DNA of 64,000 nucleotides from Plasmopara viticola. Its lineage: Eukaryota; Oomycota; Peronosporomycetes; Peronosporales; Peronosporaceae. The notes beneath the pieces were generated by a model. The model was not told the DNA's origin. It ran no database searches and saw only the letters and a program-made list of their open reading frames with translations. This document shows, piece after piece, positions 44,401 through 57,638 of this stretch. The stretch is from contig MBPM02000140.1 in NCBI GenBank assembly GCA_001695595.3, positions 1 to 64,000 of the forward strand, in the 5' to 3' direction. A program made the translations under genes and the position numbers. The first letter of the stretch is position 1; every line of letters starts with the position of its first letter.

Positions 44401-45607
44401 ACAAGACTAGATGGAACGTCACGTGGCATGACTTGGATTCACATGAACGCGCCACGTACGGCCTACATCAGCCGATTTGGTTCCATGCTGATGCTCAACT
44501 TCACTACGAGAAGCGAAAACGGTCCGATGCGGCAGTGGTGCATCATCGTTGTCTAGGGATGGTTACCGAACCACAACGAAGCTTCCGTCTCCATATCTCG
44601 CGCGTCTTCAACTTACGGTCACTTTCCGACTTCAGGTGTGAAGGTGAAGAGTGGCCAGCTGCAACTACCTTCGTACAGCGACATATCGACTACACGATTG
44701 GCTCAGTGCGACCGTATACACAGATAAAGTGGCTGCGCTCGCTGTACCGCGAAGCGACACAGATTGTAGACCGCCTTGAAGCACGACAACTTGTACGAGA
44801 CTTGTCAAGTATCGACGCACAGAGATGTCTGCTTCCACGAGTTGGCTACAGGAACAAAGCAAAAATATTCTTGATCCCGAAAATCCCACGGTCAGCGATT
44901 ATAAAAATTGTCTGGGCGCCTGACCCTCCGAAAAAGCCGCACCCGATGCAAATTTACTCGAGGCGCGTTGACAACCACCAAATTGAAGCCTTCGCGGAGT
45001 ATAGCAAGCGACTGCGCCAGATCCTGCTTCCAGTCTTCGAAGACTTGCAGTTTCGTCTAGCGTTTCGCCTGCTGCCTGTGCGATCGCGCTTTTGGTTCTT
45101 GGAGACGTCACATCCAGGGATTCGTAAATGCGTGCGTGCAGGATGCAACGCGATAGAGACCGAAAAGCATTTGTTTTTTGACTGCACGTTTGCGTCACAG
45201 CTGTGGTGCCAGATCCTGCAGCTTGTCTCGCCGTTCTTTGTCTCTCGACCGTTGTGGCTCGATATTGCTCTCGCGAGCAAGCTGCGCGTACGCGACGAAT
45301 GGACTAAATGCTCTGTTGTGGTAAGAGAAGTATGGCATGTGCTTCGGGCTGTAGTGCTTCACACGATCTGGACGAACCGCAATCGATGCTTATTCGATGG
45401 ACGGCAACCGATGCGATAGCTCCAGCGCTCTTGATCATACTGTCGACTTTCTGTGCGCACCTTCGCTTTTTCCAGCGACACCTGTATGACCGACAGCTGA
45501 GCCAACATCTGCAACAAGTGATTGGCTTGCTGAGAACCCATTCCATGTTTTGCAGCTTCACTTGCCAGTATCCAGGCATCACCCAGGAGCGTACTACGCA
45601 GCTCTGA
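41424..45607 (+). pseudogene. LINE-4 ORF2 (endonuclease-reverse transcriptase), four frameshifts
   Basis: Overlaps ORF1 by 53 bases. The endonuclease part is open from 41424 to about 42395. Indels near 42392, 42774 and 43040 break the linker and RT fingers. The RT and C-terminal part is then one 756-codon frame (43149-45419) with FLDFQKAFDRV, TRGVKQGDPLS, MFFADDSTLL, KYLGIPFGQ, CVRAGCNAIET and HLFFDC. A last one-base deletion gives TAG at 45417-45419, about 60 codons early. About 1,395 codons if straight. Confidence 0.92.
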
Positions 45608-46700
45608 CCTGCGAAGCCGGTGTCATCACGACCTGTGCGCACAAGACAAAAAATGGGCGAGGTCTAGGAAAGAACACGGTCAATGTCGCAAATATTGAGT
45701 TCATTTCAATTAATGCCACTTCGCCGTCAGATGTTGTGGCTGCTACCTGGTCGGGCAGCCTGCCGGTTGCCCTTGCGGGTGAAATCGTTTCCTTTGAATA
45801 ACGTCTGGGTTGCTTTAGGGTCCGACGTCGCCGCAAGACTCGTACTTGATGTATCCAAACGGCGCACATGGAGAGCCATCGGGTGCGAGCTAGCCGCGTC
45901 AGAAGCCGGGGAAAGCGGCGCCTCCTGAAAAGCAGTGAGGAAGCGGCTGTGTGTTGAGGCCAGAGCTTTTGTCCTCTGTGCGCCCTGGAAGGCCAGGGGT
46001 TCCTTGGTTCAGCCTGAGAGATGAAACACGTCAGTTTTGGTAACCCTGCAGGGCTTGAGAAGCCAACTTACCTGTGGGGCCATAGAGGCAATTTTTTTTT
46101 ATTTTCGCTGTGGGGCCTGGAGGGACAATTTTTTTTTATCTACCATGACGAATGAAAAGCCAGGGACTTTGCCTTATAAAGTTTAAGGTCGAGACCCGAT
46201 CCCAGTTATGGGTCGGCCCACGGACTGAGCTGCGGGCTACGCCGTCGTGAAACGACGCGACAGTGTGCTGAAAGACCGGACTTCCGTTTAAGCACCTGAG
46301 GTCTCGACACGTGTGAACAATTGGCATGCAATGGGCACTGTATGCGCTGCACATGTGCCCAAAGTTTCAGCTGCTGATTGGCCGCAGTTTCCGAGCAATG
46401 TTGCCACAAACAGAAGGTCTAAACGACCAATTTTGGCCGAAGTTGAAGTCAAAATGGGGGCAAAAGTGTAGAACCGAAACCCTCTCAAGCCAGTGATTGG
46501 ACGAAATCCAAAACCAAAACTAAGGAAAAAACACAAATATATGCACTTTCCTTTTTTGAGGAAAATACATAAATTTATGTAGATTCCTATTTTGGATAAA
46601 AATGCATAATTATATATGTACACTAGAGTAGTTTACAGCAGATATTACGCTTGGCAAGTTGGGTAGACATTCGCCTATATAACTTAATATAGACGACCTT
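45608..46700 (+). other. LINE-4 3' untranslated region
   Basis: About 1.1 kb, homologous to the 3' end of LINE-1, -2 and -5, no gene seen. The terminal hairpin lies at about 46671-46695; the inner hairpin is only partly kept near 46545-46570. Confidence 0.78.
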
Positions 46701-46719
46701 CAACTGAGCTAGACGGGTA
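46701..46719. repeat. Target-site duplication, right of LINE-4
   Basis: CAACTGAGCTAGACGGGTA, identical to the left copy. Confidence 0.92.
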
Positions 46720-47203
46720 TACTCGAGTTAAGATAATGTCCAATGTGCACAAAAAGAGAAACACAACCAGGAGCAAGCACACCGACAAACACACAAACAC
46801 CAAGTATAAGCTCTTGGTATGCACGCACGCAACCATATTATTCTACTCGCATAAGCCGGACAAGAACGTCGTGACAAACGCATGATTGAACATTCTTTTG
46901 CGAAGATCATACATAGTGTTCGTGTTTACGAACAGAATTCTAACTGCTGAGTGCAGACAGGCAGCCCATTTCCTAACAACGGAAATGGTTCCATTATAGT
47001 CGAGCAGAAAATTTTATTCTTTGCTGTTTAAAACAGCTACTTGCGTCGCTCTTGTAGTCAAGAGTAATTGCACCGTGAACGACCATGACGATTGTTAGAC
47101 TTAAAGAGAAATCTAAACCAGAATACGAAGAAGGAGCATGTGCTGCTTTCTAGTATAAATGCATGGCGCACAAATCTTTCACGCACGACTCTTAGGCAAT
47201 TTA

Positions 47204-47276
47204 CACCCCCCTTGGGGCTCGAACCCACGACCACTGGCTTAAAAGGCCAGCGCTCTACCAACTGAGCTAGACGGGT
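47204..47276 (-). tRNA. tRNA-Lys(UUU), array IV, T-stem/acceptor variant
   Basis: Plus strand reads CCCCCCTTGGGGCTC, so the last T-stem base is changed (CCCAA instead of CCCAC). The same change occurs in the tRNA at 57566. Confidence 0.7.
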
Positions 47277-47277
47277 A
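47259..47277. repeat. Target-site duplication, left of LINE-5
   Basis: CAACTGAGCTAGACGGGTA. Confidence 0.92.
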
Positions 47278-47361
47278 CTTCCAATTTGCCGGCAACTACG
47301 CAAGTCAAATCATAGGAAGTACCCCCTTTCAACCACCTTTTCTACCCTTCGTTCTATCGCA

Positions 47362-49903
47362 ATGGACAGCCCTGACATTTCTTCCCGCGCGTTTCGCAAA
47401 GAATCTTTCGAAAACGTCAAATCTGTCCCGTCTGCTGTCCCGTCTGCGTTGTTACTTACTGTAAGTAATCATCAATTGGAGAAGGGACTCGATATAGAGT
47501 TGCCTCTGACATCCAGTTCAACTGACGACGCGGCTACGGTCACGCTGCCGAAACTTAATGCTTCCACCTCGGACGCGTTCGCTGGGTCAAGTGCGCCTGG
47601 TGGTACGGACAGCGAATCGATTCTTTCCCCTCAGTCAGGCGTCAATAATGTCTCGTCCCCACCAGATGAAGACATGCGTCCGACTATGGCTAGCTTACTT
47701 GCGCAGCAAGAAACCATTCGTCGGAGCACCGAGGACGTTGACGCTGCGCGTCGGCGTGTAGAAACGCCCAAGCCACTCGCCTGCGACATTGAAGCAATCG
47801 AACGTCAGTACGCTGCTGGCGGGGACTGGTCATTTATCGCCTCTCACATGGAGCAGGCGCGGCCATATACCCTTCCTCGTGCCAAGTACGATATGGTAAT
47901 CGATACCGGACGCATGTTGGCAAAATCACCGCTCCAGAAGATTATGGCATCGCTAACGGGCAAGCATCACGGCAATGATGTACTTGAGTGCCTGTACAGC
48001 AACTTCGAGATTGGCCAAGTGTCCAAACTTCCCGGTGGCAATTCGAATTAAAGTTAAGTCGAAGGACGCCTGCATCGCTCTCGAACGCACAAAGATAAAC
48101 ATCTTAGGGGGTGTATTTATGTTTAAGGAATTCGACGTGCTAGGTGGCAAGTACTTTGTCGATATTTCTAATGTTGACTCGGACACGAAAACGGACGTAA
48201 TGTTGCACCGCTTATTCTTGATGGGCTGCAAACCGGTGTACGATACCTTCCGTGAAGTGAACCTTGCAACTGGAATAACGTCAGCCACCTGGAGAGTATA
48301 CTTCCTTAGCACGACATGCCCTGGTCCTCTCATTGTGAATGGATCGGTTTGTGACCAGCTCCAATTCGACAACAAACTGCACCCCGTGCACGGAAAGAAC
48401 GCTCCATATCCTTCCGAGCGCTTGCCGTTCGGCTATCGTTCGCATCATTTCATCGACCTGTGCACGAGCGACACCAACTTGCAACGTCCAGCCACTCCAA
48501 CCGGGTCATCGCCACTGCAAACTGTCACGGCACTTGCTGTAGCAAAACAGGAGCATCAAACGAACCCAAACATAGCCATTTCGAAGTCCAAGTCGATGAC
48601 CTCGCTGCAGCGTGCAGTACAAGAGTCCAGAGCGAAAAATGATAAGAAGCTTCAACAAGAAGTTCAGCATGGTCTGCCACACAACTGCAATCAGCTCGCG
48701 AGTCCTCCAAGCTGCACTGACGATATTCTGTCAGTTGCAACGTTCGAAGGGTCGAGCGGAAAAATTTCTCCGCCCCGCAGTCCCGAAAGCAGTATGAAGA
48801 GACCAACGATGTATCTTACAAACGGAGAAACCTCAGACGGATTCGCCACCGTCTGCAACAGCAAAAAACGGAGCCGCGGAGACATTGACTTCTCAAATCT
48901 TCTTACCAAAAAACAGACGCAATCACTCGATGGAATCGCGACTAAAAACTTCTTTGACGTCCTGCAGAACATGGAAGTCGATCTTGAGCTTAAAGACGTC
49001 ACGGCAAGCAAGAAGTATGGCTTACGCAAGCAGATTGTACCAGTAGCCGTGGCACGTCCTATGGGAATGGCCACCGCAAAGGAGTCGGTATTTCTCATGG
49101 AAAAACACCACACAAAAATTAAAAAAGCAGCGAAGGCTACGTCGATCCAAGAGGTTACCGAGGCAATGATCAATGATGAAAATACTGCCCTGCTTGATAC
49201 GTTGCCAGATCGTCTTGTGCTTGCAGACGAAAAGGTCGATGGCATGGTCAAGTTACTTGATAATGCATCAAATCCAGACCTTGTGATGAAACCGGCAGCT
49301 CAATGTCCGATGGCTTTCAACAGTGCGTTGTCCCTTAAAATGGCAGGTGACCACCGCATCATCGCTGAAATTGCGCAACTGCATGCAATCAATCGCGTAT
49401 TATCAGCTACGTACCCGACAGAAGACACAACTTTTGTTACAAAGTGGAAACGTGTCATGAATATGCCACTACCATCCAACCGCCATGACATCTTCAAGGC
49501 ATGTGCCAAGTGGTGGACCCACTCTGACACGATTACGGAGCTTGCGCGTGCGTCGAAGGCACTCGGTATATTTGAGCTTGCGCTCATGTCCATTGCTCCG
49601 ACACTCTTTACAAATGACCACTGGATTCAATACTTTACAGGCCAGCCAGTCGAATGGATCCCAGCACACCACATGCGCTTTTTGCATCCCAACACACTGC
49701 TACGGCTGCTGCGTTCTAAGGTTGGAGAGCTTTGTATGGAGCAGTGGCGTGATGTACAATGGCAAGGTCACCTTCTAGACGATCTCGAAGTGCTCCGCCA
49801 GCTTGAAGGATACTATCCGGACGACTCATCGGTGTTAAAGATTCAATTAAATGCTGGCTCCTTGGCTACGACTGTGGCTGGAGCTGTTTCCAGTCGCTGC
49901 TAA
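47362..49903 (+). pseudogene. LINE-5 ORF1, one frameshift
   Basis: ATG at 47362; two VPSA repeats. A two-base loss at about 48043-48045 (GGTGGCAATTCG against GGTGGCAAAATTCG in LINE-6) separates an upstream 229-codon frame from a downstream frame running to 49903. The RRM-like block is in the second frame (KYFVDISNVDSDTKTD). About 847 codons overall. Confidence 0.9.
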
Positions 49904-52900
49904 AGTTGGGTTGAAAGAACAACACGCCTGGAACGCTCTCTCGCTTATGACCGTGAACACAAACGGCATCAAGCGAAATGGTCACCTCTTCATTGACAAT
50001 CTTTTAGCCAAGCACTCGCTAACATGCGTCCAAGAAACCAAGTTTGCTGACGCGCAGCATCTTAATACGTTCAAGTTTCACCTCTGCTCAAATTTTGCCC
50101 ACAAACTCTTCGTCAATGACAGTAACACGCGGCTCGATCGACCCACGCGCGGTCGCAGTAGTGGAGTACTGACACTGCTACGTTCTGATTTTCCTGGTAT
50201 CGAAACGGCTGCAGAAATGGTACACCTGACTGTGCCGGGAAGGTATCTTGTTGTAAAGGTAACGGTTCAACGTGCTCCCGTCTACATTCACAATGTGTAC
50301 GCGCCTGTCGATAGACACGAAAAGCAATCGTTCTTTCTAAACCTTCCAACAGATGGGTTTGAAAATGATGCAACGCACTTCGTACTCGGAGATTTAAATA
50401 CGCCACTTGACCCTCAACTCGATTGCTCGAAACCTGACTTGCACTACGACCAGAGCCGCTCTTCTTGTCTTGAGTGGATTGCCAAACTAGGTGTAGTTGA
50501 TGCGTGGCGTACCCACCATGACTCTAAGCGAGTGTTTACTGGTCCTCTTCCTCGAAAAAATCGATTGGACTACATTCTGATTTCGGAGCAATTCTGCGAC
50601 CGCTTCTACGAAAATGCCGAATATTTCCTGCCAATGCATGCTGGCGATCATCTTGCTCATAGCGTTTCCCTTCGAAGTGGTACGCAGCTACATGGTCGTG
50701 GTTATTGGAAATTTCGGTGATACCTCCTCGAATATCCGAAGGTTGTATCAGCAATTGAAAGGGAGGCCGAGCAGGTCCTGGACCAGCTTCGCCATTCAGA
50801 AAACCCCGGAAAAATTTGGGAAAATTGGAAAAAAAGCATCAAGACTCAGCTTCAAGACGTCCAGAAAAAGCTCAGGCAACAAGACACGCGGGAGATCGAA
50901 GATGCTCGCGTCGCATTAGATCAAGCAGCCGCCCGATACCGTGCATTGTCAGGCAAAGAGAATCGAGACATTTTTGACGATGCTTTACGAAGCTATAAGG
51001 ATATAGTCACGAGAACCCGCCAACACAATCATGATGCTTCTTTTGACTTTCAAGTCAACAACTCGGAACGCTCAACATCTCATTTTTTTCGTCCTTAGAC
51101 ACAAGTTTGCGACGCGTTTCGATTGAGGAGGTTATAACACCAAGTGGAATGTCTCAACGAATCCTCAAGAAATCTCTCTGCGTTTCTTGGAGCACTGGGG
51201 ATCTGAGATGGGTGATGTCAAGAGTCCAATCGAATCGGCCTCTGAGCCAAATGTCGCGCAGCAACGCATACTTCTTGACTCAATTTCGAGAGTCGTCCCA
51301 GTCACGAGCTGCACAGCTTTGGAAGCCGACCTGACCACTGCTGACCTTGCAACTGCAATCCGGCATATGAGAGCGACATCCTCTCCAGGCATGGACGGTT
51401 TAACGGCTGGATTTTATCAGGTGGCACCATCAGTATTTGGCGAGTGCCTCGCGATTGTTTTCAAGGATAGACTGAGGCGCGGCGAGCTTCTAGCGTCTCA
51501 GCGTAAATCAGCGGTCGTACTGCTACATAAGAAAGGTTCACGCGCTGAGCCTGGCAATTATCGTCCAATTGCACTCGTGCCAGTCGACGTGAAGGTGCTG
51601 TCAAAAGCACTGACATATCGATTACAAAAAGTAATGCTGGACCTGATCCATCCAGACCAAAAAGGCTTCGTCAAGACCCGATCAATTCATCATCATGTAC
51701 GCTTTCTTGCCGATCTGCAAGACCTTGTGACAAATCGAGACGAAGAGACCTACGCACTTTTCCTGGACTTTCAAAAGGCATTCGACCGTGTAAATTGGTC
51801 GTATATGTTTCGGCTGCTGGCTTGCATGGGCTTCGGACCAGTTTTTATTTCATGGATTCAGCTCTTGTACACCAAACCGAAGGCACACCTGCTCATCAAT
51901 GGTAATATCCAGCCAGCTTTGCACCCTACTCGAGGCGTGAAGCAAGGAGACCCTTTGTCGGCACTCCTATTTGTGCTTACAATTGATCCTCTTGGAAATT
52001 TACTTCGCAAACATGACGAATACGGGATATGTCTGAATGCGAATTGTATGGTGACAAGTATGTTTTTCGCGGATGACTCGACGTTGCTCGCCGGGTCAAT
52101 TGATCACGTTCGGGCTCAGCTTGCAATTGTAGACGTGTACTGTGCTGGCTCTGGAGCAAGACTTAATTTGTCCAAGTCGGTACTGCTGGCCCTAAATCGT
52201 AGCATGGTGTGTCCTGCACTTCCCGGGGTCCAAGTTCTTGGACGTTCCGACACCACAAAATACTTAGGCATCCCGTTCGGTCAGGCGTCAGTCAACGACA
52301 TGATTACCAATTTTTTGGACGCTCGCTTCTTTGAGAGCATAAAATCATGGTACAGGCGTGCCCGCACACTTCGAGGTAGACTGCTCGTTGCACAGACGAT
52401 GGTGCTATCGCGTTTGTGGCACTACACTCAGCACGCGAATATATCTCGGGTCATTGTGCGGCGTTGGCAATCGATGCTTAACCGGTTTGTTCTGAGTCGT
52501 AAGCATGATCGTGACGAAAAGCACGTGATGCTCATCCCGAGCGAATTTCTTTATCACAAGCGCACCCACGGTGGTCTTGGTATTCCACGTCTCGATGCCC
52601 AGCTCAAAAAGCAACGTCTTGCGCTGTTATTGCAGTTTATCGGAGCTGTAATTGGTGATGATGAGCAGAACTGGACGGCGGCGAGCATTGAGCTGCTGAC
52701 GTCTGGATTACCTTGCTATGGCGGATGCCACGCACTCGACTTTCTTACAATCTCACCGCTTCGTCACGGCAAGCCTACTCACTTGGCCGAACTGCAATGT
52801 GGTGGAGAGAGACGTGGGTGTGTTGGTACAAGACACGATGGAATGTCACGTGGCATGACTTGAGTTTGCACGAACGCGCCATGTATGGCCTACATCAGCC

Positions 52901-54059
52901 AATTTGGCTCCATGCTGATGCTGATCTTCACTACGAGAAGCGAACACGATCCGATACGGTGGTGGTGCATCGACGTTGTCTAGGTATGGTCGCCGAACCA
53001 CAACGAAGCTTTCGTCTCCATATCTCATGTAGCTTCAAATTACGGTCACTCGCTGACTTCAGGTGTGAAGGTGAAGCGTGGCCAGCTGCAACCACCTTCG
53101 TACAGCGACATATCGACTACACGCTTGTCTCAGTGCGACCGTACACACAGATGAAGTGGCTGCGCTCGCTGTACCGGGAAGCGACGCAAATTGTTGACCG
53201 CCTTGGAGCACGACAACTTGTACGGGACTCGTCAAGCATAGACGCACACGGATGTCTGCTTCCACGAGTTGGCTACAGAAAAAAAGCGAAGATATTCTTG
53301 ATCCCGAAGATTCCACGGTCAGCGATCCTGAAAATTGTCTGGGCGCCTGACCCTCCAAAAAAGCCGCACCCGATGAAAATTTACTCAAAGCGTGTCGACG
53401 ACCAACAGATTGAAGCATTCGCGGAGTATCGAAAGCGGCTGCGCCAGATCCTGCTTCCGGTCTTCGAAGACTTGCAATTTCGTCTTGCGTTTCGCTTGCT
53501 ACCCGTGCGATCGCGCTTCTGGTTCTTGGAGACGTCACATCCAGGCATCCGTAAATGCGTGCGCGCAGGATGCAAAGCGATAGAGACTGAGAAGCATTTA
53601 TTTTTCGACTGCACGCTGGCGTCAAGGCTCTGGTGTCAGATCTTGCAGCTTGTCTCACCATTCTTTGTCTCTCGACCGTCGTGGCTTGATATTACTCTCG
53701 CGAACAAGGTGCACGTACGCGACGACTGGGTTCAATGTTCTGGTGTGGTACGAGATGTATGGCATGTGCTTCGAGCTGTGGTACTTCACACGATCTGGAC
53801 GAACCGCAATCGATGCTTGTTCGACGGACGGCAACCGATACCGGTAGCTCCAGCACTCTCAGTCATATTGTCGACTTTCTGTGCGCACATTCGCTTTTTC
53901 CAGCGACACCTGTACGACCGGCAGCTGAGACAAGATCTAAAACAAGTGATTGACTCGCTGAAGACCCATTCCGTGTTTCACAGCTTCACTTGTCAGCACC
54001 CGGGCATCACCCATAACCTGCAAGGCAGCACCATCAAGACCTGTGCGCACATGAACTAA
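49851..54059 (+). pseudogene. LINE-5 ORF2 (endonuclease-reverse transcriptase), broken
   Basis: ATG at 49851, with an alternative start MTVNTNGI at 49947. Endonuclease about residues 33-290. CGA has become TGA at 50718-50720. One-base losses near 51096 and 51149 hit the linker. The RT is open from 51187 to 52863 (FLDFQKAFDRV about residue 640, FADD about 740), then a frameshift near 52775. The last part is open to 54059 with CVRAGCKAIET and HLFFDC (about residues 1225-1255). About 1,403 codons if straight, the size expected for an APE-type LINE. Confidence 0.92.
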
Positions 54060-55085
54060 TAAACAACGTCTAGAAAAGAACACGGTTAATGTCGGCAAAT
54101 ACTGAGTTCATTCCAATCGTTTAAAAAGCCGTCGTCCGAAGATGTGGGTGCTATCTGGTCGGGCAGCCTGCCGGGCGCCCTTACGGGTAAAGCCTCATCA
54201 CTTGAAGAACGTCCGAATTTTCTGGGGTCCGCTGCCGCAAGTCTCGCACTTGATGTAGCCATACAGTGCACCTGGAGGGTAACTGGATACGAGCCAGCCG
54301 CGTAAAAGACCGGAGTAGGGGGCGCCTGTAACAAAGCAGTGAGAAAGCGGCTTCGTAAGTCAAGAGCTTTGTCTTCTGTGAACCCTGGGGGCCAAGGGTA
54401 CCTTGATGAAGTCTGAGAGCTGAATCCCAGTGGTTATGGTGACCCGAAGAGGCCTAAAAGGCCAATTTACCTGTGGTGCCATACCGGTCACTTTTTTATC
54501 TTTACTGTGAGGCCTGGAGAATCAAGAAATTTTCACTCCTCACGACGAATAAGAAGCGAGGGATTTTTGTCTTATAAAGTATAACGATCCCAAAAATGGG
54601 TCGGCCCACGGATTGGGCTGCGGATTACGCCGTCGCGAAACGACGCGACAGTGTGCTGAAAGACCGGACTTCCGTTTAAGCCCCTGAAGTCTTGATACGC
54701 GTGAGCAATTGGCATGCAATGGGCGCTGTATGTGCTGCCTAAGTGCCAAAAGTTGCGGCTGTTGATCGACCGCAGTTATCGAGCAACGTTGCCACGCACA
54801 AAGGGTCTAAATGGCCTTTTTCGCCCGAAGTTGAAGTCAAATCGGGGGCAAAAGTGTAGAACCGAAACCCTCCCAGACCAGTGATTGGATGAGATCCAAA
54901 AAATTACGTGGAAAACATAAGTTATGTATTTTCCTTTTTTTGAGGAAATTACATAAATTTTTGTATATTTCTATTTTGGGGGAAAATGCATAATTATATA
55001 TAGTACACTAGAGAAGTTTAGAACAGATACTACGCCAGGCAAGTTGGGTAGACATTCGCCTATATCACATAATATAGACGACCTT
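54060..55085 (+). other. LINE-5 3' untranslated region
   Basis: About 1 kb, no gene seen. Inner hairpin near 54924-54955 and terminal hairpin near 55057-55080. Confidence 0.78.
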
Positions 55086-55104
55086 CAACTGAGCTAAACG
55101 GGTA
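55086..55104. repeat. Target-site duplication, right of LINE-5
   Basis: CAACTGAGCTAAACGGGTA; one substitution from the left copy. Confidence 0.9.
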
Positions 55105-55586
55105 TACTCGAGTTAAGATAATATCAAATGTACACAAAAAGAGAAACACAACCAGGAGCAAGCACACCGACAAACACACAAACACCAAGTATAAGCTCTT
55201 GGTATGCACGCACGCAACCACATTATTCTACTCGCATAAGCCGGACAAGAACGTCGTGACAAACGCATGATTGAACATTCTTTTCCGAAGATCATACATA
55301 GTTTTCGTGTTTACGAACAGAATTCTAACTGCTGAGTGCAGACAGGCAGCCCATTTCCTAACAACGGAAATGGTTCGATTATAGTCGAGCAGAAAATTTT
55401 TTTCTTTGCTGTTCAAAACAGCTAATTGCGTCGCTCTTGTAGTCAAGAGTAATTGCACCGTGAACGACCATGACGATCGTTAAACTTAAAGAGAAATCTA
55501 AACAAATACGAAGAAGGAGCATGTGCTGCTTTCTAGTATAAATGCATAGCGCACAAATCTTTCACGCACGACTCTTAGGCCATTTA

Positions 55587-55660
55587 CACCCCCCCGTGGG
55601 GCTCGAACCCACGACCACTGGCTTAAAAGGCCAGCGCTCTACCAACTGAGCTAGACGGGT
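55587..55660 (-). tRNA. tRNA-Lys(UUU), array V copy 1, 74 nt
   Basis: One extra C in the acceptor C-run; arms otherwise consensus. Confidence 0.72.
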
Positions 55661-56175
55661 ATACTCGAGTTAAGATAATATCAAATGTACACAAAAAGAG
55701 AAACACAACCAGGAGCAAGGACACCGACAAACACACAAACACCAAGTACAAGCTCTTGGTATGCACGCACGCAACCACATTATTCTACTCGCATAAGCCG
55801 GACAAGAACGTCGTGAAAAACGCATGATTGAACATTCTCTTGCGAAGATCATACATAGTTTCGTGTTTACGAACAGAATTCTAACTGCTGAGTGCAGACA
55901 GGCAGCCCATTTCCTAACAACGGAAATGGTTCGATTATAGTCGAGCAGAAAATTTTATTCTTTGCTGTTTAAAACAGCTACTTGCGTCGCTCTTGTAATT
56001 GCACCGTGAACGACCATGACGATTGTTAGACTTAAAGAGAAATCTAAACCAGAATACGAAGAAGGAGCATGTCTGCTTTTGAGTATAAATGCATGGCGCA
56101 AGAAAGAGCATGTGCTGCTTTCTAGTATAAATGCATGGCGCACAAATCTTTCACGCACGACTCTTAGGCAATTTA

Positions 56176-56247
56176 CACCCCCCGTGGGGCTCGAACCCAC
56201 GACCACTGGCTTAAAAGGCCAGTGCTCTACCAACTGAGCTATACGGT
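56176..56247 (-). tRNA. tRNA-Lys(UUU), array V copy 2, degenerate 5' end
   Basis: The 5' acceptor reads ACCGTAT instead of ACCCGTCT, and one anticodon-stem base changed (CCAGT for CCAGC). The LINE target is damaged here, and no element is inserted in it. Confidence 0.62.
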
Positions 56248-56732
56248 TAACTCGAGTCAAGATAACTTCAAATGTACACAAAAAGAGAAACATAACCAGG
56301 AGCAAGCACACCGACAAACACACAAACACCAAGTACAAGCTCTTGGTATGCACGCACGCAACCACATTATTCTACTCGCATACAGCCGGACTAGAACGTC
56401 GTGACAAACGCATAATTAAACATTCTCTTGCGAAGACCATACATAGTTTCGTGTTTACGAACAGAATTCAAAATGCTGAGTGCAGACAGGCAGCCCATCT
56501 CCTAACAACGGAAATGGTACGATTATAGTCGAGCAGAAAATTGTATTCTTTGCTGTTCAAAACAGCTAATTGCGTCGCTCTTGTAGTCAAGAGTAATTGC
56601 ACCGTGAACGACCATGCCGATTGCTAGACTTAAAGAGAAATCTAAACCAAAATACGAAGAAGGAGCATGTGCTGCTTTCTAGTATAAATGCATGGCGCAC
56701 TAATCTTTCACGCACGACTATTAGGCAATATA

Positions 56733-56805
56733 CAACCCCCGTGGGGCTCGAACCCACAACCACTGGCTTAAAAGACCTGCGCTCTACCAACTGAGCTAGA
56801 CGGAT
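56733..56805 (-). tRNA. tRNA-Lys-like, array V copy 3, degenerate, flanking SINE-2
   Basis: The anticodon arm is disrupted (plus GGCTTAAAAGACCTGCGC), as is the T-arm (ACCCACAACC). Likely a pseudogene. Confidence 0.6.
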
Positions 56806-56806
56806 A
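56788..56806. repeat. Target-site duplication, left of SINE-2
   Basis: CAACTGAGCTAGACGGATA; one difference from the right copy. Confidence 0.88.
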
Positions 56807-57062
56807 CCCGGTGGCGTGGGTTAGTGGATTATGCTTCTGGTCCTCACGGTGTGTGGTGCGGGTTCGAGCCCCACACCGGACAAACTTCGTAATCAACCAG
56901 ACTTGGGGAGAGGACGGCCCCAAGCGAAATGTTTCCGACCCCGATCAAGAAAAAGACAATAACAAGACGAAAAAGAATCTTCAGACTAAAAATGTAAATG
57001 TAGAAATCCTAGCCAAGCCGAGAAGGTATAGGTTGTGTTAGGATTAAATACATGACAACTTT
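56807..57062 (+). mobile_element. SINE-2: tRNA-headed SINE at the LINE target site
   Basis: 256-bp second copy of the SINE at 6535-6791. It starts two bases later (CCCGGTGGCG). B-box GGTTCGAGCCC is at about 56863-56873. Head 3' side ACCGGAC pairs with CCGGT at the 5' end better than in SINE-1. It ends GACAACTTT before the target copy at 57063-57081. No reading frame. Confidence 0.82.
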
Positions 57063-57081
57063 CAACTGAGCTAGACGGGTA
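57063..57081. repeat. Target-site duplication, right of SINE-2
   Basis: CAACTGAGCTAGACGGGTA, followed by normal array spacer TATACTCGAG. Confidence 0.9.
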
Positions 57082-57565
57082 TACTCGAGTTAAGATAATA
57101 TCAAATGTACACAAAAAGAGAAACACAACCAGGAGCAAGCACACCGACAAACACACAAACACCAAGTATAAGCTCTTGGTATGCACGCACGCAACCATAT
57201 TATTCTACTCGCATAAGCCGGACAAGAACGTCGTGACAAACGCGTGATTGAACATTTTCTTGCAAAGATCATACATAGTGTTCGTGTTTACGAACAGAAT
57301 TCTAAGTGCTGAGTGCAGACAGGCAGCCCATTTCCTAACAACGGAAATGGTTCCATTATAGTCGAGCAGAAAATTTTATTCTTTGCTGTTTAAAACAGCT
57401 ACTTGCGTCGCTCTTGTAGTCAAGAGTAATTGCACCGTGAACGACCATGACGATTGTTAGACTTGAAGAGAAATCTAAACCAGAATACGAAGAAGGAGCA
57501 TGTGCTGCTTTCTAGTATAAATACATGGCGCACAAATCTTTCACGCACGACTCTTAGGCAATTTA

Positions 57566-57638
57566 CACCCCCCTTGGGGCTCGAACCCACGACCACTGGC
57601 TTAAAAGGCCAGCGCTCTACCAACTGAGCTAGACGGGT
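57566..57638 (-). tRNA. tRNA-Lys(UUU), array V copy 4, T-stem/acceptor variant
   Basis: Same CCCTTGGGG variant as the tRNA at 47204; flanks LINE-6. Confidence 0.7.

Larger units (their letters stand above)
38841..46700 (+). mobile_element. LINE-4: full-length copy, frameshifted
   Basis: 7,860 bp, complete from CTTCCCAATTTGCCGG to the terminal hairpin and ACCTT, between perfect 19-bp target copies (38822-38840 and 46701-46719). ORF1 and ORF2 are full length with few interruptions. It has diverged from LINE-5/6 but is clearly the same subfamily. The 5' untranslated region is only 85 bases. Confidence 0.95.
46720..47277 (-). repeat. tRNA-Lys tandem array IV (one unit)
   Basis: A single 558-bp unit between LINE-4 and LINE-5. 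It carries private variants TAGTGTTCGTG, GGTTCCATTA, the AGTCAAGAGTA insertion and CCCTTGGGG, all shared with the unit left of LINE-6 (57082-57639). Confidence 0.92.
47278..55085 (+). mobile_element. LINE-5: full-length young copy, frameshifted
   Basis: 7,808 bp from CTTCCAATTTGCCGG (one C fewer than sisters) to the terminal hairpin, flanked by target copies 47259-47277 and 55086-55104 (one substitution on the right). Almost identical to LINE-6 and LINE-1. It shares with LINE-6 the RT frameshift near 52775 that LINE-1 lacks. Confidence 0.95.
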